Assembly (NCBI GenBank): GCA_026770615.1
Contig: MU631679.1
Location: 71,857-92,617 of the forward strand
Origin: Pavlovales sp. CCMP2436
Lineage: Eukaryota > Haptophyta > Pavlovophyceae > Pavlovales
Direction: 5' to 3'
Length of the DNA stretch: 20,761 nt
Shown here piece after piece: positions 1-9,034 of this stretch. Numbering within the stretch: position 1 is the stretch's first letter; every line of letters begins with the position of its first letter. The translations under genes and the position numbers were made by a program. The notes under the pieces are model-generated. The model saw only the letters and a list, made by a program, of their open reading frames with translations. It was not told the origin of the DNA and searched no databases.

Positions 1-4
1 GAGC

Positions 5-405
5 ATGGCGCCGAGCGCGACGCCGGTGCTGAGCACGCCGCGGAGCCCGATGCCGGTGCTGAGCGTGCCGCCGAGCAAGGTACCGAGCGCAACGCCGGTG
101 CCGAGCACGCCGCCGAACAGGGCGCCGAGCACGACGCCGAGCATGGCGCCGAGCGCGACGCCGGTGCCGAGCACGCCGCCGAGCATGGCGCTGAGCGCGA
201 CGCCGGTGCTGAGCACGCAGCTGAGCCCGACGCCGGCGCTGAGCGTGATGCCGAGCATGGCGCCGAGCGCGACGCCAGTGCCGAGCGCTGCACCGCCACC
301 AAGTGCGATGCCGGTGCTGAGCACGCCGCCGAGCCCGACGCCGGCACTGAGCGTGCCGCCGAGCATGGTGCCGAGCGCGACGCCAATGCTGAGCACGCCG
401 CCGCA
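5..405 (+). repeat. Degenerate 36-nt-type tandem repeat coding for Pro/Ser/Thr-rich segments
   Basis: The motif GCCGAGCGCGACGCC recurs about every 36-70 nt, with blocks such as GTGCTGAGCACGCCGCCGAG between copies. Every unit keeps the reading frame, so this is a coding minisatellite likely to vary in length between alleles. Confidence 0.7.
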
Positions 406-1048
406 CAGGACCATGTTTGACTGGCCCGATGGCTACCCCGCCACGATGTACCGCGTAGGCAGCGGCTCGGTCGTGCTCAAGCTCGCCGACATTGACAGGC
501 GAACGGCGGTACCTGCTGGCGCCGTCTGGGCCGCGGAGCTCGCCGACGGTGGCCGCACGTGGCTCGTCGGCTATCGCGGCTGCTCGGCGTTTGACATCAA
601 GCAGCCAATCCCCGGCTGGTGCGGCGGCATCCAGAATTTGTTCCGCGACGCCGGCATCGCCAAGGGCACCCACCACGCATGGTTGAAGAACAGCGGCGAG
701 TCAGTGACCTTCGGCTCGAGCGGCCAGTTCCGTGCGGAGGCGACCGAGAGCATCTCCCGCGTGCTCGGCAGCGTCGCCACGGTGCCCGTCCGCGTCACCG
801 TCGGCCCGGACCCGGGCCCGAGCCCCAGCCCCAGCCCCAGCCCCAGCCAGAGCCCGAGCCCGAGCCCGAGCCCGAGCCCAAGCCCCAGCCTCAGCCCAAG
901 CCCGAGCCCCAGCCCGAACCCCAGCCCGAGCCTGAGCCCGACGATCTCGTGCCTGGGGCTCGCCAAGCGCCCCTGCCGCCAAGCGCTTCACTGCAATCGG
1001 AAGCGCTTGACCACGCCCCCCCAGTGCGCCTTTAAGCTCAAGCAGTGA
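5..1048 (+). CDS. Pro/Ser-rich, cell-wall-like repeat protein (5' end probably outside window)
   Basis: The frame is open from the first bases to TGA at 1046-1048; the ATG at position 5 may be internal. Residues 1 to about 135 are degenerate repeats of roughly 12 residues built on APSATPVLSTPP and SPTPALSVPP. Residues about 136-270 form a compact non-repetitive domain starting near MFDWPDGYPATMYRVGSG, with two Cys (GCSAF and GWCGG). It is followed by a (Ser-Pro)n linker (about 275-315) and a short tail with three Cys. Alternating globular and Ser-Pro segments resemble hydroxyproline-rich wall or surface glycoproteins of algae, which suggests an extracellular role. I do not recognise the central domain. 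The other frames across the Ser-Pro tract (poly PEPEP, poly RARA) are shadows. No signal peptide is visible because the start is missing. Confidence 0.55.
   Translation: MAPSATPVLSTPRSPMPVLSVPPSKVPSATPVPSTPPNRAPSTTPSMAPSATPVPSTPPSMALSATPVLSTQLSPTPALSVMPSMAPSATPVPSAAPPPSAMPVLSTPPSPTPALSVPPSMVPSATPMLSTPPHRTMFDWPDGYPATMYRVGSGSVVLKLADIDRRTAVPAGAVWAAELADGGRTWLVGYRGCSAFDIKQPIPGWCGGIQNLFRDAGIAKGTHHAWLKNSGESVTFGSSGQFRAEATESISRVLGSVATVPVRVTVGPDPGPSPSPSPSPSQSPSPSPSPSPSPSLSPSPSPSPNPSPSLSPTISCLGLAKRPCRQALHCNRKRLTTPPQCAFKLKQ
820..945 (+). repeat. (Ser-Pro)n coding hexanucleotide tract
   Basis: AGCCCC/AGCCCG hexamers repeat for about 120 bp and encode a Ser-Pro linker in the 5-1048 gene. Occasional Gln, Leu and Asn codons break the run. 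Confidence 0.75.
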
Positions 1049-1398
1049 GGCACCACCTCTGGGTGGCGAGTGATGTCCAAGGTTTTGCTCCAGCCATCTG
1101 GCGACAGCAGTGATGACTGCCAGCAGCAGCGCCCCAGCTAGAGTGTTTTTGTGGCGTCCGGAGGTTAGGACCGCTTGCGAGCGCGTGCTCCCGTGAGCTC
1201 CTAAGTACTAGCCCCTGATGGCTGATCTCCAGTAGCGCATCCCTAGGTGAATCTCTGAGCTGCTATAACCATCGGCACCGCCCAATCTCTGAGCACTGAT
1301 GATATAGTAGCACACAGTTTATATTACTATTCGACTCGCGAGAGTGACGTCGTTATGAACCGACGACGATGACGGGTCTCGAGCGGAATAAATTATAA

Positions 1399-1630
1399 TT
1401 ACTGATAGGGATTCAAGCTGGCGTCTGACTGTTCTGAATATTGTGCTGGTCTGATGCCTGCGTCGCCCACTGCCTGCTGCGTGACTTAGTCGGCTGCGCT
1501 GGCTTGGGCGCTACCGCACGTACCGATGGATCTCCGGTAGTGTGCCCGGGCAAGAGCGGTTAGGGAGATGATCTGCTGGTTGCTGTTTGTCGTTTCCCAC
1601 GCTGAGCAGCGATCGGGGCCAGCGCGCTCA
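1399..1630 (-). repeat. 5'-truncated copy A of repeat family X (3' part)
   Basis: Read on the minus strand, this closely matches 17003-17234 on the plus strand over about 230 bp with scattered substitutions and small indels. It covers the end of the family X reading frame (stop TAA of CGACTAAG) and a trailer ending CCTATCAGTAA. The homology stops abruptly at 1630, where AT-rich sequence begins, so this copy is shorter at its 5' side than copy B but shares its 3' end. The frame is damaged relative to copy B. Confidence 0.7.
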
Positions 1631-1712
1631 TATAATAATATAAGTTCAGGCAGAAGGAGTACTTGGTTGAGAGCTTAGGTCCACCCTCGAAAAGAGTAGT
1701 GTCGAGGATTTT

Positions 1713-2163
1713 GGTCGAAATACGAAATAGTGGCGCGATTTTGCACCGGGACTGGGGAGAGGGAGAATTTGTGGGCGGGACGAAGAAGTAGACATTGTTC
1801 GCCCCTGCGCGCTAAGTGTCGATAGCTGCTGTCGGAGAATAGATTTCACATTGACAGTCGGAGCCCACTTCGTCAGTCGTGTGCCTCTCGTCGTGTGCCT
1901 TTGGGGTCGACGGCGTACTAGAGGTAGTATACTAACATTTCTGATTATCAGCGCTCGGCAGCGATAAGAAAGTCATGCTTCCCGAAGGGGTAATGCAGGG
2001 GACTAGTTGCAGATTTATAAATGGGGCGGCGCCCATTTCACGAATCAGCAACTAACTCCTCTGCACCGGCAGCCCGGTTCGTGAGTTACTCCGAAGGAAT
2101 TTCACCAGACTTTTCGCAATTTTCCCCAGTCAACGGACTGGCCACTAATTCGGATTTTGACCC
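1713..2163 (+). mobile_element. Old MITE-like element, copy A
   Basis: Homologous over its whole length to the reverse complement of 17347-17766. The right end carries GCCACTAATTCGGATTTTGA followed by CCC. The left end is a decayed match (GGTCGAAATACGAAATAGTG). An internal inverted repeat around 1989-2077 is partly conserved (GTTGCAGATT and AATCAGCAACTAACTCC). No coding capacity and no visible target duplication, so it looks older than copy B. Confidence 0.65.
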
Positions 2164-2320
2164 AGTTCTGGCATGTCTCTTGTCCGTTCAGCGTTGATTG
2201 AATAAGGCCATATAGTGCCTGACATGCATCGCATATTTAAATGCTTTGTACGGCGGCCTCTGTGCCGTTGCCCAGGGGTGGTCTGACAGCGGTTCCATTC
2301 CTGAGCCCATAATCTTATTC

Positions 2321-2384
2321 TTAATGAACGGGGATTCGGGCTGGCGGTGTTTCAAGTTCAAGTCAAGCTGATCTTCGCGCTCCG
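2321..2384 (+). repeat. Short dispersed repeat, copy 1
   Basis: Matches 8701-8765 from TTAATG to GCGCTCCG with few differences. The core TTTCAAGTTCAAGTCA is shared. The GTTCAAGTC core resembles a polymerase III B box, but no tRNA fold could be drawn. Confidence 0.55.
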
Positions 2385-3176
2385 TATTTAATCCTTTGAC
2401 AAAGGACGTGGGCCGCACGGTCGCCGCGTACCTTTATTTCGTGCTCCGGAGCTGAGCCTTGGAAGTTGAAATCAGGGTCTCAAGAGACAAATTAAAAGCC
2501 TCGACCCTTCGTTGAGCCGCAATAACTATTGTAACATACTTTAAATATGCGAAAATTAATTAAAATTGCATATTCTTCGTAAAAGGATATTGGGCAGGAA
2601 TGGCCAATAGGATGGTGACTATGTGCCCCTAGGGCTGCACTAGGGCCGAGTTGGGCACATCGAGGAAATATAGGTTTCCCCACACGCTCAGAATATGCTG
2701 CGAGCTACCAGCGTCCCCGGTGCGGCATGCGACACACGCTACTGGCGCGTGCGCCCGGTATCAATCGGGTGCATACACAAATTTGGCCTCCGCATGCTGA
2801 AAAAATCGGGTTTTTTTTTAACAGTGATTTCAATTGATCATAACGGACTAACGGTAGGCCGCATCATCAATAAAATTGCATCCTTTATTCCTGGCGATCC
2901 CCGTGGCATACCGTCCATGCGCACCCGAACCGTCCCCGCGGATAAATTACTCTGAGGCATCGGAGGCATTTACTGCATTGTATGGTAAGTTACGAACCAG
3001 GACATTACTTTCCAGGGTCCTTTGTGAACTGTCTTGGAGCATCCCGGCGGCTTTTCCGTAGCTTTTGTGATTCTTCGGTGTAGGGCGTGGATGAGTGTTT
3101 TCGGGCTCTCGGAAGATCTCGGCGGCGGCCTTGGCTTCTGGTGGAGTCCTGGTGGGGTCCCGGTTGCTACAATTGC

Positions 3177-3280
3177 GGACACATTGGACATTTGAGGGGA
3201 AGGGCGGAGGGGCGGACACATTGGACATTTGAGGGGAAGGGCGGAGGGGCGGACACAGTGGACATTTGAGGGAAAGGGCG
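3177..3280 (+). repeat. 37-bp tandem repeat, about 2.8 units
   Basis: Units start at 3177, 3214 and 3251 with GGACACATTGGACATTTGAG; units 1 and 2 are identical and unit 3 has an A-to-G substitution and a shortened end. The period is not a multiple of three. Just upstream, 3165-3192 reads CYNCGHIGH in one plus-strand frame, like half of a CCHC zinc knuckle, and unit 1 begins inside it. The array directly abuts the 5' limit of the polymerase-like coding sequence. Confidence 0.8.
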
Positions 3281-6200
3281 ACACATTCTCAATTGCAACG
3301 GTAAGAATCAGACGACGATTATCTACAAGGACGAGTGGAACAAAACGACGACGCCGTTTGAGCGCGCAATGGCTTTCGCAGACCATGTGGCCCGCGAGAA
3401 AGTCGTCGCGCAGACCAAGTCCCTCCGCGACAAGCCGTGGGAGGTGCTCGACCAAAAAGCCCCGATCGTCGCGTACGCCGACTTTGAGGCAACCGTAATC
3501 CCGGGCGAGCCGCACCGGGCCGTGTCGTACCGCCTGCAGCTCGTGCACGCCGACGGAAGCCCGGACGATGTCTACGAATACCTCGGGGAAGACGCGCACA
3601 TTCATTTCGTCAAGCTTCTCGTCAAGCTGCACCACAAGTACAAGGCCCACTTCTCACCCGAGCAGCACAAGATATTCTCCGGTGAGAAACCCCAGAGCTT
3701 CCACGTCGCGACCGAGTGCTACCTCTGCGGACGGAGAGGAGGGTCTCACGGGTACGAACAAGCATCTAGACCACTCGCACATGACCGGCGAGTACCTCGG
3801 CGTATCCTGCCGTCGATGCAACACGCACCGCCGACGCGACAAGCAGATCAGCATCTTCTTACACAACGCGCAGGGTTACGACACGCATTACATCTGGAAC
3901 GCGCTGCAGTCGTGCACGCACCTCATCAACTCGGCGGACGTGGACGGGGACGAGGAGCACAAGGGTGATGGCAAGTTGCGCATAGGCATCCCGCAAAATT
4001 CCGAGAAGATGAAGACACTTAACATCGGCCTATTCAGCTGTCGCGACTCGATGGACTTCATGGCCAGCTCGCTTGAAAAGCTGATCGAATTGTGCCCTGA
4101 CGAGGTGAAGCACCGCATCCGGGCCGTCGCCGAGAAACACGCCAACGAAAAAAATCTCCCGGTCGAGCAAGTCTTCGGGCAACTCAACAAAAAGGGTGCC
4201 TTCCCGTACGAGTACGACTGGTTCCACAACCTCGATCAAGAGATCGACCCTGCGCACTTCGCGTCGTCGCTCGGCAACGACTACGTGGTAAGCGTGATTG
4301 CAAACGGGCAGATGACCGCCGAAGAGACGATTTCGAAAAACCTCGCGGACAAGATCGAGAAGCTCAAATGAATGCAACGTCGAGAAGCGTCTCAGCGAGA
4401 TAAAGGACCAGCTGCAGATCAAAACTTATCGCGAGCTGCACGACCTCTACCTGGCCGTCGACGTGGCGGGACTTGCGGATATCATGGAGAACCTGCGCAA
4501 GACAGTGTACGACGCGTTCAAGATCGACCTGGTGCACACGTTCGGCCTGCCGACGCTCGCCAAGTCCATCGCGCTTACGATGATTCGCGCTACAAAATAT
4601 CAAACAGGAGTGAGCGAGATAGAGCTGCTCCAGACGGTCGACCTGTACCGCTTCTTCGACGAGAGCAAGGTAGGAGGGATTGCAATGAGCAAGCAGCAAC
4701 ACGCAGTTGCATTCAACCGGCCTGGGTTTGAAGACTACAATGAGGACGAGCCTACGGTGGCACTCGAGAAGCAGGACGCGGTGGGCTTGTATGCTTCGTG
4801 TCAGCACCTCTTCCTACCCCATGGGGAGTACCATGATTACACACAGGCTGAGATCGATCAATTCGACCTGAACGACAAGCGCTGGGGTGGTCTACCGGCC
4901 TCACCCGAGGACATAGACAATCCTGAGCGATGGTAGACAGAAAACGGAGGTCAAATCTAGGCTGCCTGGGTCGTTCCCGAGGGGCTGCATGACAAGTTCA
5001 ACGAGCTGCCGCCCATGCCCACACACTCGATCACCGATCGTCAACGGCTCTCGGACGAGCAACAAAAGGCACTCAAAGGTACCTGTCCCACACGCAAACT
5101 CAACACGACCCTTTGCGATAAGAAAAACTATAGGTGCCATATCTCGCTCGCCAAGTTCTGGCGAGTATCGGGTGTAAGATGACGAAAGTACACCGCGTCG
5201 TAAGCTACAAGCAGGCACCATACCTACGCCCTTTTATCAAGAAAATGCTCGCACTCCGACGTGCGGCTGCAAGCAGGTTCGCACAGGATTTTTGGAAGCT
5301 CTGTAGCAACGCGTTCTCGGGTAAATTGAACGAACGTATACACGGGCGGACCAATTTGTGCTTCGCGACTCGCGCGAAAATTTTCAAGCACCGCGTGGGG
5401 TCGGGACTCTGCCAGCGCGTGTGCCCCATCACCGACGACTTCGTGGGCCTCTTTATGCAGCCGAAGACCGCACTCGCGGACAAGGCCATTCCGGCCGGCT
5501 GCGCAATCCTCGACTTCAGCAAGATCATCATGTACAGCTTCTGGTATAAGGTGTTACAGCCCACATTTGGCATCGAAAACCTCAGGCTGACGGCGATGAA
5601 CTGATTGCTTCTCGTACTCGGTGAAAAGCAAGTCTGCGAAGCTCTACGACTCCCTCAAGGAGGAGCTAGCGCCCAGGTGGTTCGACCGCTCGGAATTCAA
5701 TGAGGGGGACTCGCGATACTCCCTAAGGAACAAGAAGCGAGCCGGATGCTTTGCGGAGGAGAACGGATCCGTCGAGATCATCGAAGCGTGCGCCATGAGC
5801 GCCAAGTGCTACACATATCGCCTCGCGAGCGGTAAGGACGACACGCGACTCAAGGGCGTGCCAATGACCATCTCACGGCAGCTGAACATGGAGCATTTCG
5901 AGGCGGCTGCAAACGGAGCAAGGGTCAGCGCGTATTTCAACAAGTTCAAGTCCAAGAATCACTCGTTCGGTCTCAGCTACATGGAGAAGAAGGCGCTCGC
6001 ATGGGGCGACGACAAGGCCTTCACCGCACCCGACGGGACCACACTCTCGCACGGCCACTACGCCTCACCGAGTTACGGGAAAATACAAAAGGCGCTCCGG
6101 TCCGTGCCGTCACGGATGTATATCCCCAACGCAATCGCAATCTCGTTTACCCAAGGCGAGACGCAGTTCTACCGCGAGATCATCCTCGGCAAGCAGGTCG

Positions 6201-6590
6201 GTCCCTGGATTCCGACCAACCCGAAGATCCTAGATCTAGAGTACCCAGAGGACTGCTGGGAGAAAATTGAAGGCACACCCGAGTCGCTGCTAGAGATTTT
6301 CAAGAAACGCGGGAACGTGCGCTCGGTGCTCATGGACGAACTCTACCTGCCTCGATTCGAAGTCTACGCCAACCCACACTGCAGGTTCATCGTGTTCCCG
6401 GGAGAGGACGACGCATGCAACCTTCGCGACGACAGTGCAGAGCACCTCGAAATGATCAACACCTCATGGGTCACAGAAGATACACCGGCCGACGAGTTAA
6501 GGTTGGTCGCAGCTTTCACAAGCAGGACAAGGAGCTATCAGCGCAGGTGTACGCCAGACGGTAAAGAGTACGGGCGCGCTTACGTCGATG
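3270..6590 (+). pseudogene. Broken protein-primed-type family-B DNA polymerase (Polinton/adintovirus class)
   Basis: Polymerases of this family copy linear virus or transposon DNA from a protein primer. Visible motifs in order: Exo I as YADFEATV (about 3474); a zinc-finger-like CYLC then DHSHMTGEYLG...CRRC (3717-3825); Exo II as FLHNAQGYDTHYIW (about 3857); Exo III region ELHDLYLAVDVAGLAD (about 4430); motif A as DAVGLY (about 4777); KVHRVV (about 5190); motif B as DFWKLCSNAF (about 5287); the ILDFSK block (about 5507); and DDKAFTAPDGTTLSHGHY (about 6010), typical of the C-terminal end. The frame changes near 3735-3760, 4369, 5157 and 5600, and two in-frame TAGs lie at 4934 and 4958. The motif C Asp-Thr-Asp region falls exactly on the last frame change and looks altered. 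No ATG precedes Exo I in frame except 3369, so the 5' end is lost. This is a relic, or a poorly assembled gene; single-base indel errors cannot be excluded. Confidence 0.85.
6060..6590 (+). other. Unusual C-terminal extension of the polymerase frame
   Basis: After the GHY block that usually sits close to the end of this polymerase class, the same frame stays open for about 175 further codons. It includes PSRMYIPNAIAISFTQGETQ, then YREIILGKQVGPWIPTNP and FEVYANPHCRFIVFPGEDDA. Composition is ordinary and acidic-to-neutral, which suggests real former coding sequence up to about 6590; beyond that it runs into the antisense of the F-box gene (nominal stop TGA at 6659-6661). I do not recognise the domain. 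It may be a fused accessory domain or a neighbouring gene joined by loss of a stop. Confidence 0.5.
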
Positions 6591-7723
6591 TCCCGTCTGC
6601 GTCCACCCTTGGAAAATGGGGTCGTGGATATTGCTCCCCAGGTAGTGCTCGCTGCACGTGACTTGGGGCGGAAAGGCGGCCACCCGCATCTGCAGCGCAG
6701 CGTCGAGGTGCCACCTGCCCGAGGCCTGGTCGACAAAGACATGGTACATGGTGGTGATATAGGACAGACAGTCTCCCTCGCCTTCGCCCTTCCCCTCGTC
6801 CCACTCGGACTCGAGGAATTCCCTGCGCGCGTCTGAGCCCATCGGCGGCCCGCTGAGGAACAGCAGCCAGTAGACTTGGATATCGGTCCCGCGAACTGCG
6901 CACTGGAGAGGCGAACTCCACTCCTCGCCGCCGACCCAGTCTCCCACTCGCCTCAGATTCTGGTTCCAGTGGATGTCCTCGGAAGGAGACACAGATCCGT
7001 CCTCGGAGATGGAGAAGAAGGGTCGAAGCGGAACTCGCTGTAGGCGATGACGCGCTCGCTGCCGAAGTCGGGAGTCGTCACTGACACACGGTGCCAAAAA
7101 GTGGTAGTGTCGCGGACACTCCCTGAGAGCTGGTGGCGCATCGGGCGGCCGCCGTCGTTGAACACGTGCGGCCACGTCCGCGCGTCGCCCAGAGGCAAGG
7201 AGGCAGTGGGCGGGTCGATGTGACAGCAGAGGTTTCCACGACTGTCCTTGGTGCCGCCGATGCCGACTTCGCAGAAGCGGAAGGCGGAAGTCGCCGCCGC
7301 ACACTCGCCCAGACGACCGTGCTCTCAAAAGGTGACGAGCTTGGACACGTCGAAGCCCTCAGGGACGGTGTCCACGGCGTCAGAGACCGCCGGCGCCTGC
7401 TCGCGGCGGCCGAGTAGACGGAGCCAGCCGCCGTCCGTGCACTGCGCGGCCGTGCCCACCACGTCGGGCACGGGCAGCTCCATCGAGCGGGGGGCGCGAC
7501 CCATGTACGAGTATGTCTCCTCGCGCAAGTCGCACGCATGAATGCGCACGCGGCACCGCCTTTCAGCCTCCATCATGCAGAGCTCGCGCCAGCCGTGCGC
7601 GACCGCCGCGCACCGCGCCAGGGCCGCCGCGGACGGGAGTGCTGCAAGGATGCAGCACAAGCAGTGCTCGTCTAGCTTCGCAAACGGGTGCGCCTCGGCC
7701 TCGTCCTCGGCCTCGGCCTGCAT
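6590..7723 (-). pseudogene. Broken F-box protein gene
   Basis: ATG at 7723 opens a frame with an acidic start (MQAEAEDEAEAHPF) and an F-box-like segment at residues about 14-60 (FAKLDEHCLCCILAALPSAA then CAAVAHGWRELC). F-box proteins normally recruit substrates to SCF ubiquitin ligases. TGA at 7325-7327 interrupts the frame after residue 132, but the same frame continues with sensible sequence (GECAAATSAFRFCEVGIGG, then WPHVFNDGGRPMRHQLSG). Near 7020 the sense frame shifts by one and continues as ISEDGSVSPSEDIHWNQNLR, then WLLFLSGPPMGSDARREF, to about 6590. A donor-like GTAAGC follows on the minus strand at about 6577. The C-terminal region is of unknown type. It converges tail to tail with the polymerase relic. 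Either it is decayed or the sequence carries indel errors. Confidence 0.65.
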
Positions 7724-8753
7724 GCTGGATGCCGAAGGCGGAACTGCGGTGCGAGCTTAGCTGTCAGCTCTGCGGGCGGGCTATGTATCAAAACTTTTCA
7801 ATATGTGACGGCAGAGTGGTAAGTACTGATGAATCTAATAAAAATACGCAAAAATGCAAATAAACGTCAAATTATCCATACCATGAGTTTATATGAATAT
7901 ACGATAAGGTACGGGCACCGTAACATAGTGCCGTATAATATAAGTATCTTTATTCATTTATCAGTATTTATTAGTTTTTATTAGATTTTGTTAGAAATTT
8001 ATTAGTTTTTATTAGAGTCATCAGAAATACTGGTACACGCAGTGCGCTGTTTTAAATCAGTCTTTTTGTTGTTTTGATAAATAGGAACATTGCTCTGTCT
8101 TGGTTGTTCCGTTGGTTTTAATAACATGTTTTAAATATGCTTCAAAATCTTGCTACCTTTTTTCATACGGTGTTTTACTATTTGTAGTCACTTTTGCAAA
8201 CTTAATTACCAAGCAAATTACTGATAATGGATTTCGATGAATACAAATATAACGCTAATATAACTTTTGATAATAGATATACTAAAATACAAAACGATTA
8301 GCTTTTATCATTGAAAGTTGATATTTCGACGTATAAATAATAATAACAGTATCGCAGCAAATTTAGGCGCGATTTCTTGGAATATCCCATGTCGCGCGAA
8401 ATCGGTGCTTGTTCGGAATATGATAAAATTGTTGACATTTTTTCTTACTGCGCACGATATCATTCTTAAAATTTGTAATAAAATTTAATTTCATTGTTGT
8501 ACTGACAAGGCCGACGGTCGAGAGCCGTTTTTTTTTTTTTTTTTCTGTTGAAATCGGTGGATGACACGCCGGATGGCGGGCGGACAGTGGTGCTCAACCC
8601 GTGAGCGCCCAGGCGGCGTGTCTACACGTCAAACCACAACTGCGTCTCCACTCGGCGGCGTTGTTACATAATTTAATGAAAAAGCCAATATATATATATA
8701 TTAATGTAGGGGGGTTCGGGTTGGCGGTACGTTTCAAGTTCAAGTCAGGCTGA
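7724..8753. other. AT-rich spacer
   Basis: Very AT-rich with no usable frame. It holds a direct repeat built on ATTTATTAGTTTTTATTAGA (7966-8015) flanked by inverted CAGTATTT (7962) and AAATACTG (8025), a 17-T run (8528-8544), and an inverted pair GACACGCCG / CGGCGTGTC (about 8563-8622). It lies 5' of the F-box gene, so part of it may have been that gene's promoter. Confidence 0.55.
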
Positions 8754-8765
8754 TCTAAGCGCTCC
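8701..8765 (+). repeat. Short dispersed repeat, copy 2
   Basis: Same orientation and near-full match to 2321-2384, including TTTCAAGTTCAAGTCA. Flanking sequence differs on both sides, so this is a dispersed unit and not a longer duplication. Confidence 0.55.
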
Positions 8766-8882
8766 GACGCAGGCTCCTACGCGCTACGCCGAATTGGGGA
8801 GCTGGTAGAAGTGGTGGATGATGAGGAAGCCGAAAACAAAGCGCTGGAGTCGCTGCGCAACGCGGGGCCGCCCGACAGTGCG

Positions 8883-8890
<8 letters not shown>
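8754..8890 (+). pseudogene. Small coding-like fragment of unknown origin
   Basis: A short GC-rich island between AT-rich sequences. After a TGA at 8751, the plus frame reads SKRSDAGSYALRRIGELVEV then DDEEAENKALESLRNAGPPD, which has balanced composition and no low complexity, and then runs into the (AT)n tract. No ATG is present. It is either a gene fragment or chance; I do not recognise it. Confidence 0.25.

Positions 8891-8948
<58 letters not shown>
8885..8948. repeat. (AT)32 microsatellite
   Basis: Uninterrupted alternating AT for 64 bp between GCGCG and TAAAAGAATAATG. It can form a cruciform and is likely to vary in length. Confidence 0.95.
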
Positions 8949-8953
<5 letters not shown>

Positions 8954-9034
8954 GAATAATGCCTATAAATTTTGGAGACTAAGAGTTCTCTCAACTCACG
9001 TTTCTTATATATTATTTATGTATTTACGTACACA

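Larger units (their letters stand above)
1049..3176. other. Intergenic stretch, repeat-bearing, no convincing gene
   Basis: About 2.1 kb of mixed composition. It contains old copies of two repeat families that recur inverted near 17 kb (1399-1630 and 1713-2163), a short dispersed repeat (2321-2384), and small hairpins such as 2621-2660, where ATGTGCCC pairs with GGGCACAT. Open frames here are short (under 95 codons) and match nothing I recognise. AATCTCTGAGC occurs twice near 1248 and 1287. No RNA gene was seen. Confidence 0.5.

Noticed and set aside
571..966. Minus-strand frame of Gly-Leu repeats opposite the Ser-Pro tract
   Set aside because: Antisense of the Ser-Pro coding repeat; the plus frame has the non-repetitive domain.
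2350..2375. tRNA or SINE from the GTTCAAGTC box
   Set aside because: No complementary T-stem, anticodon arm or acceptor stem could be drawn around it.
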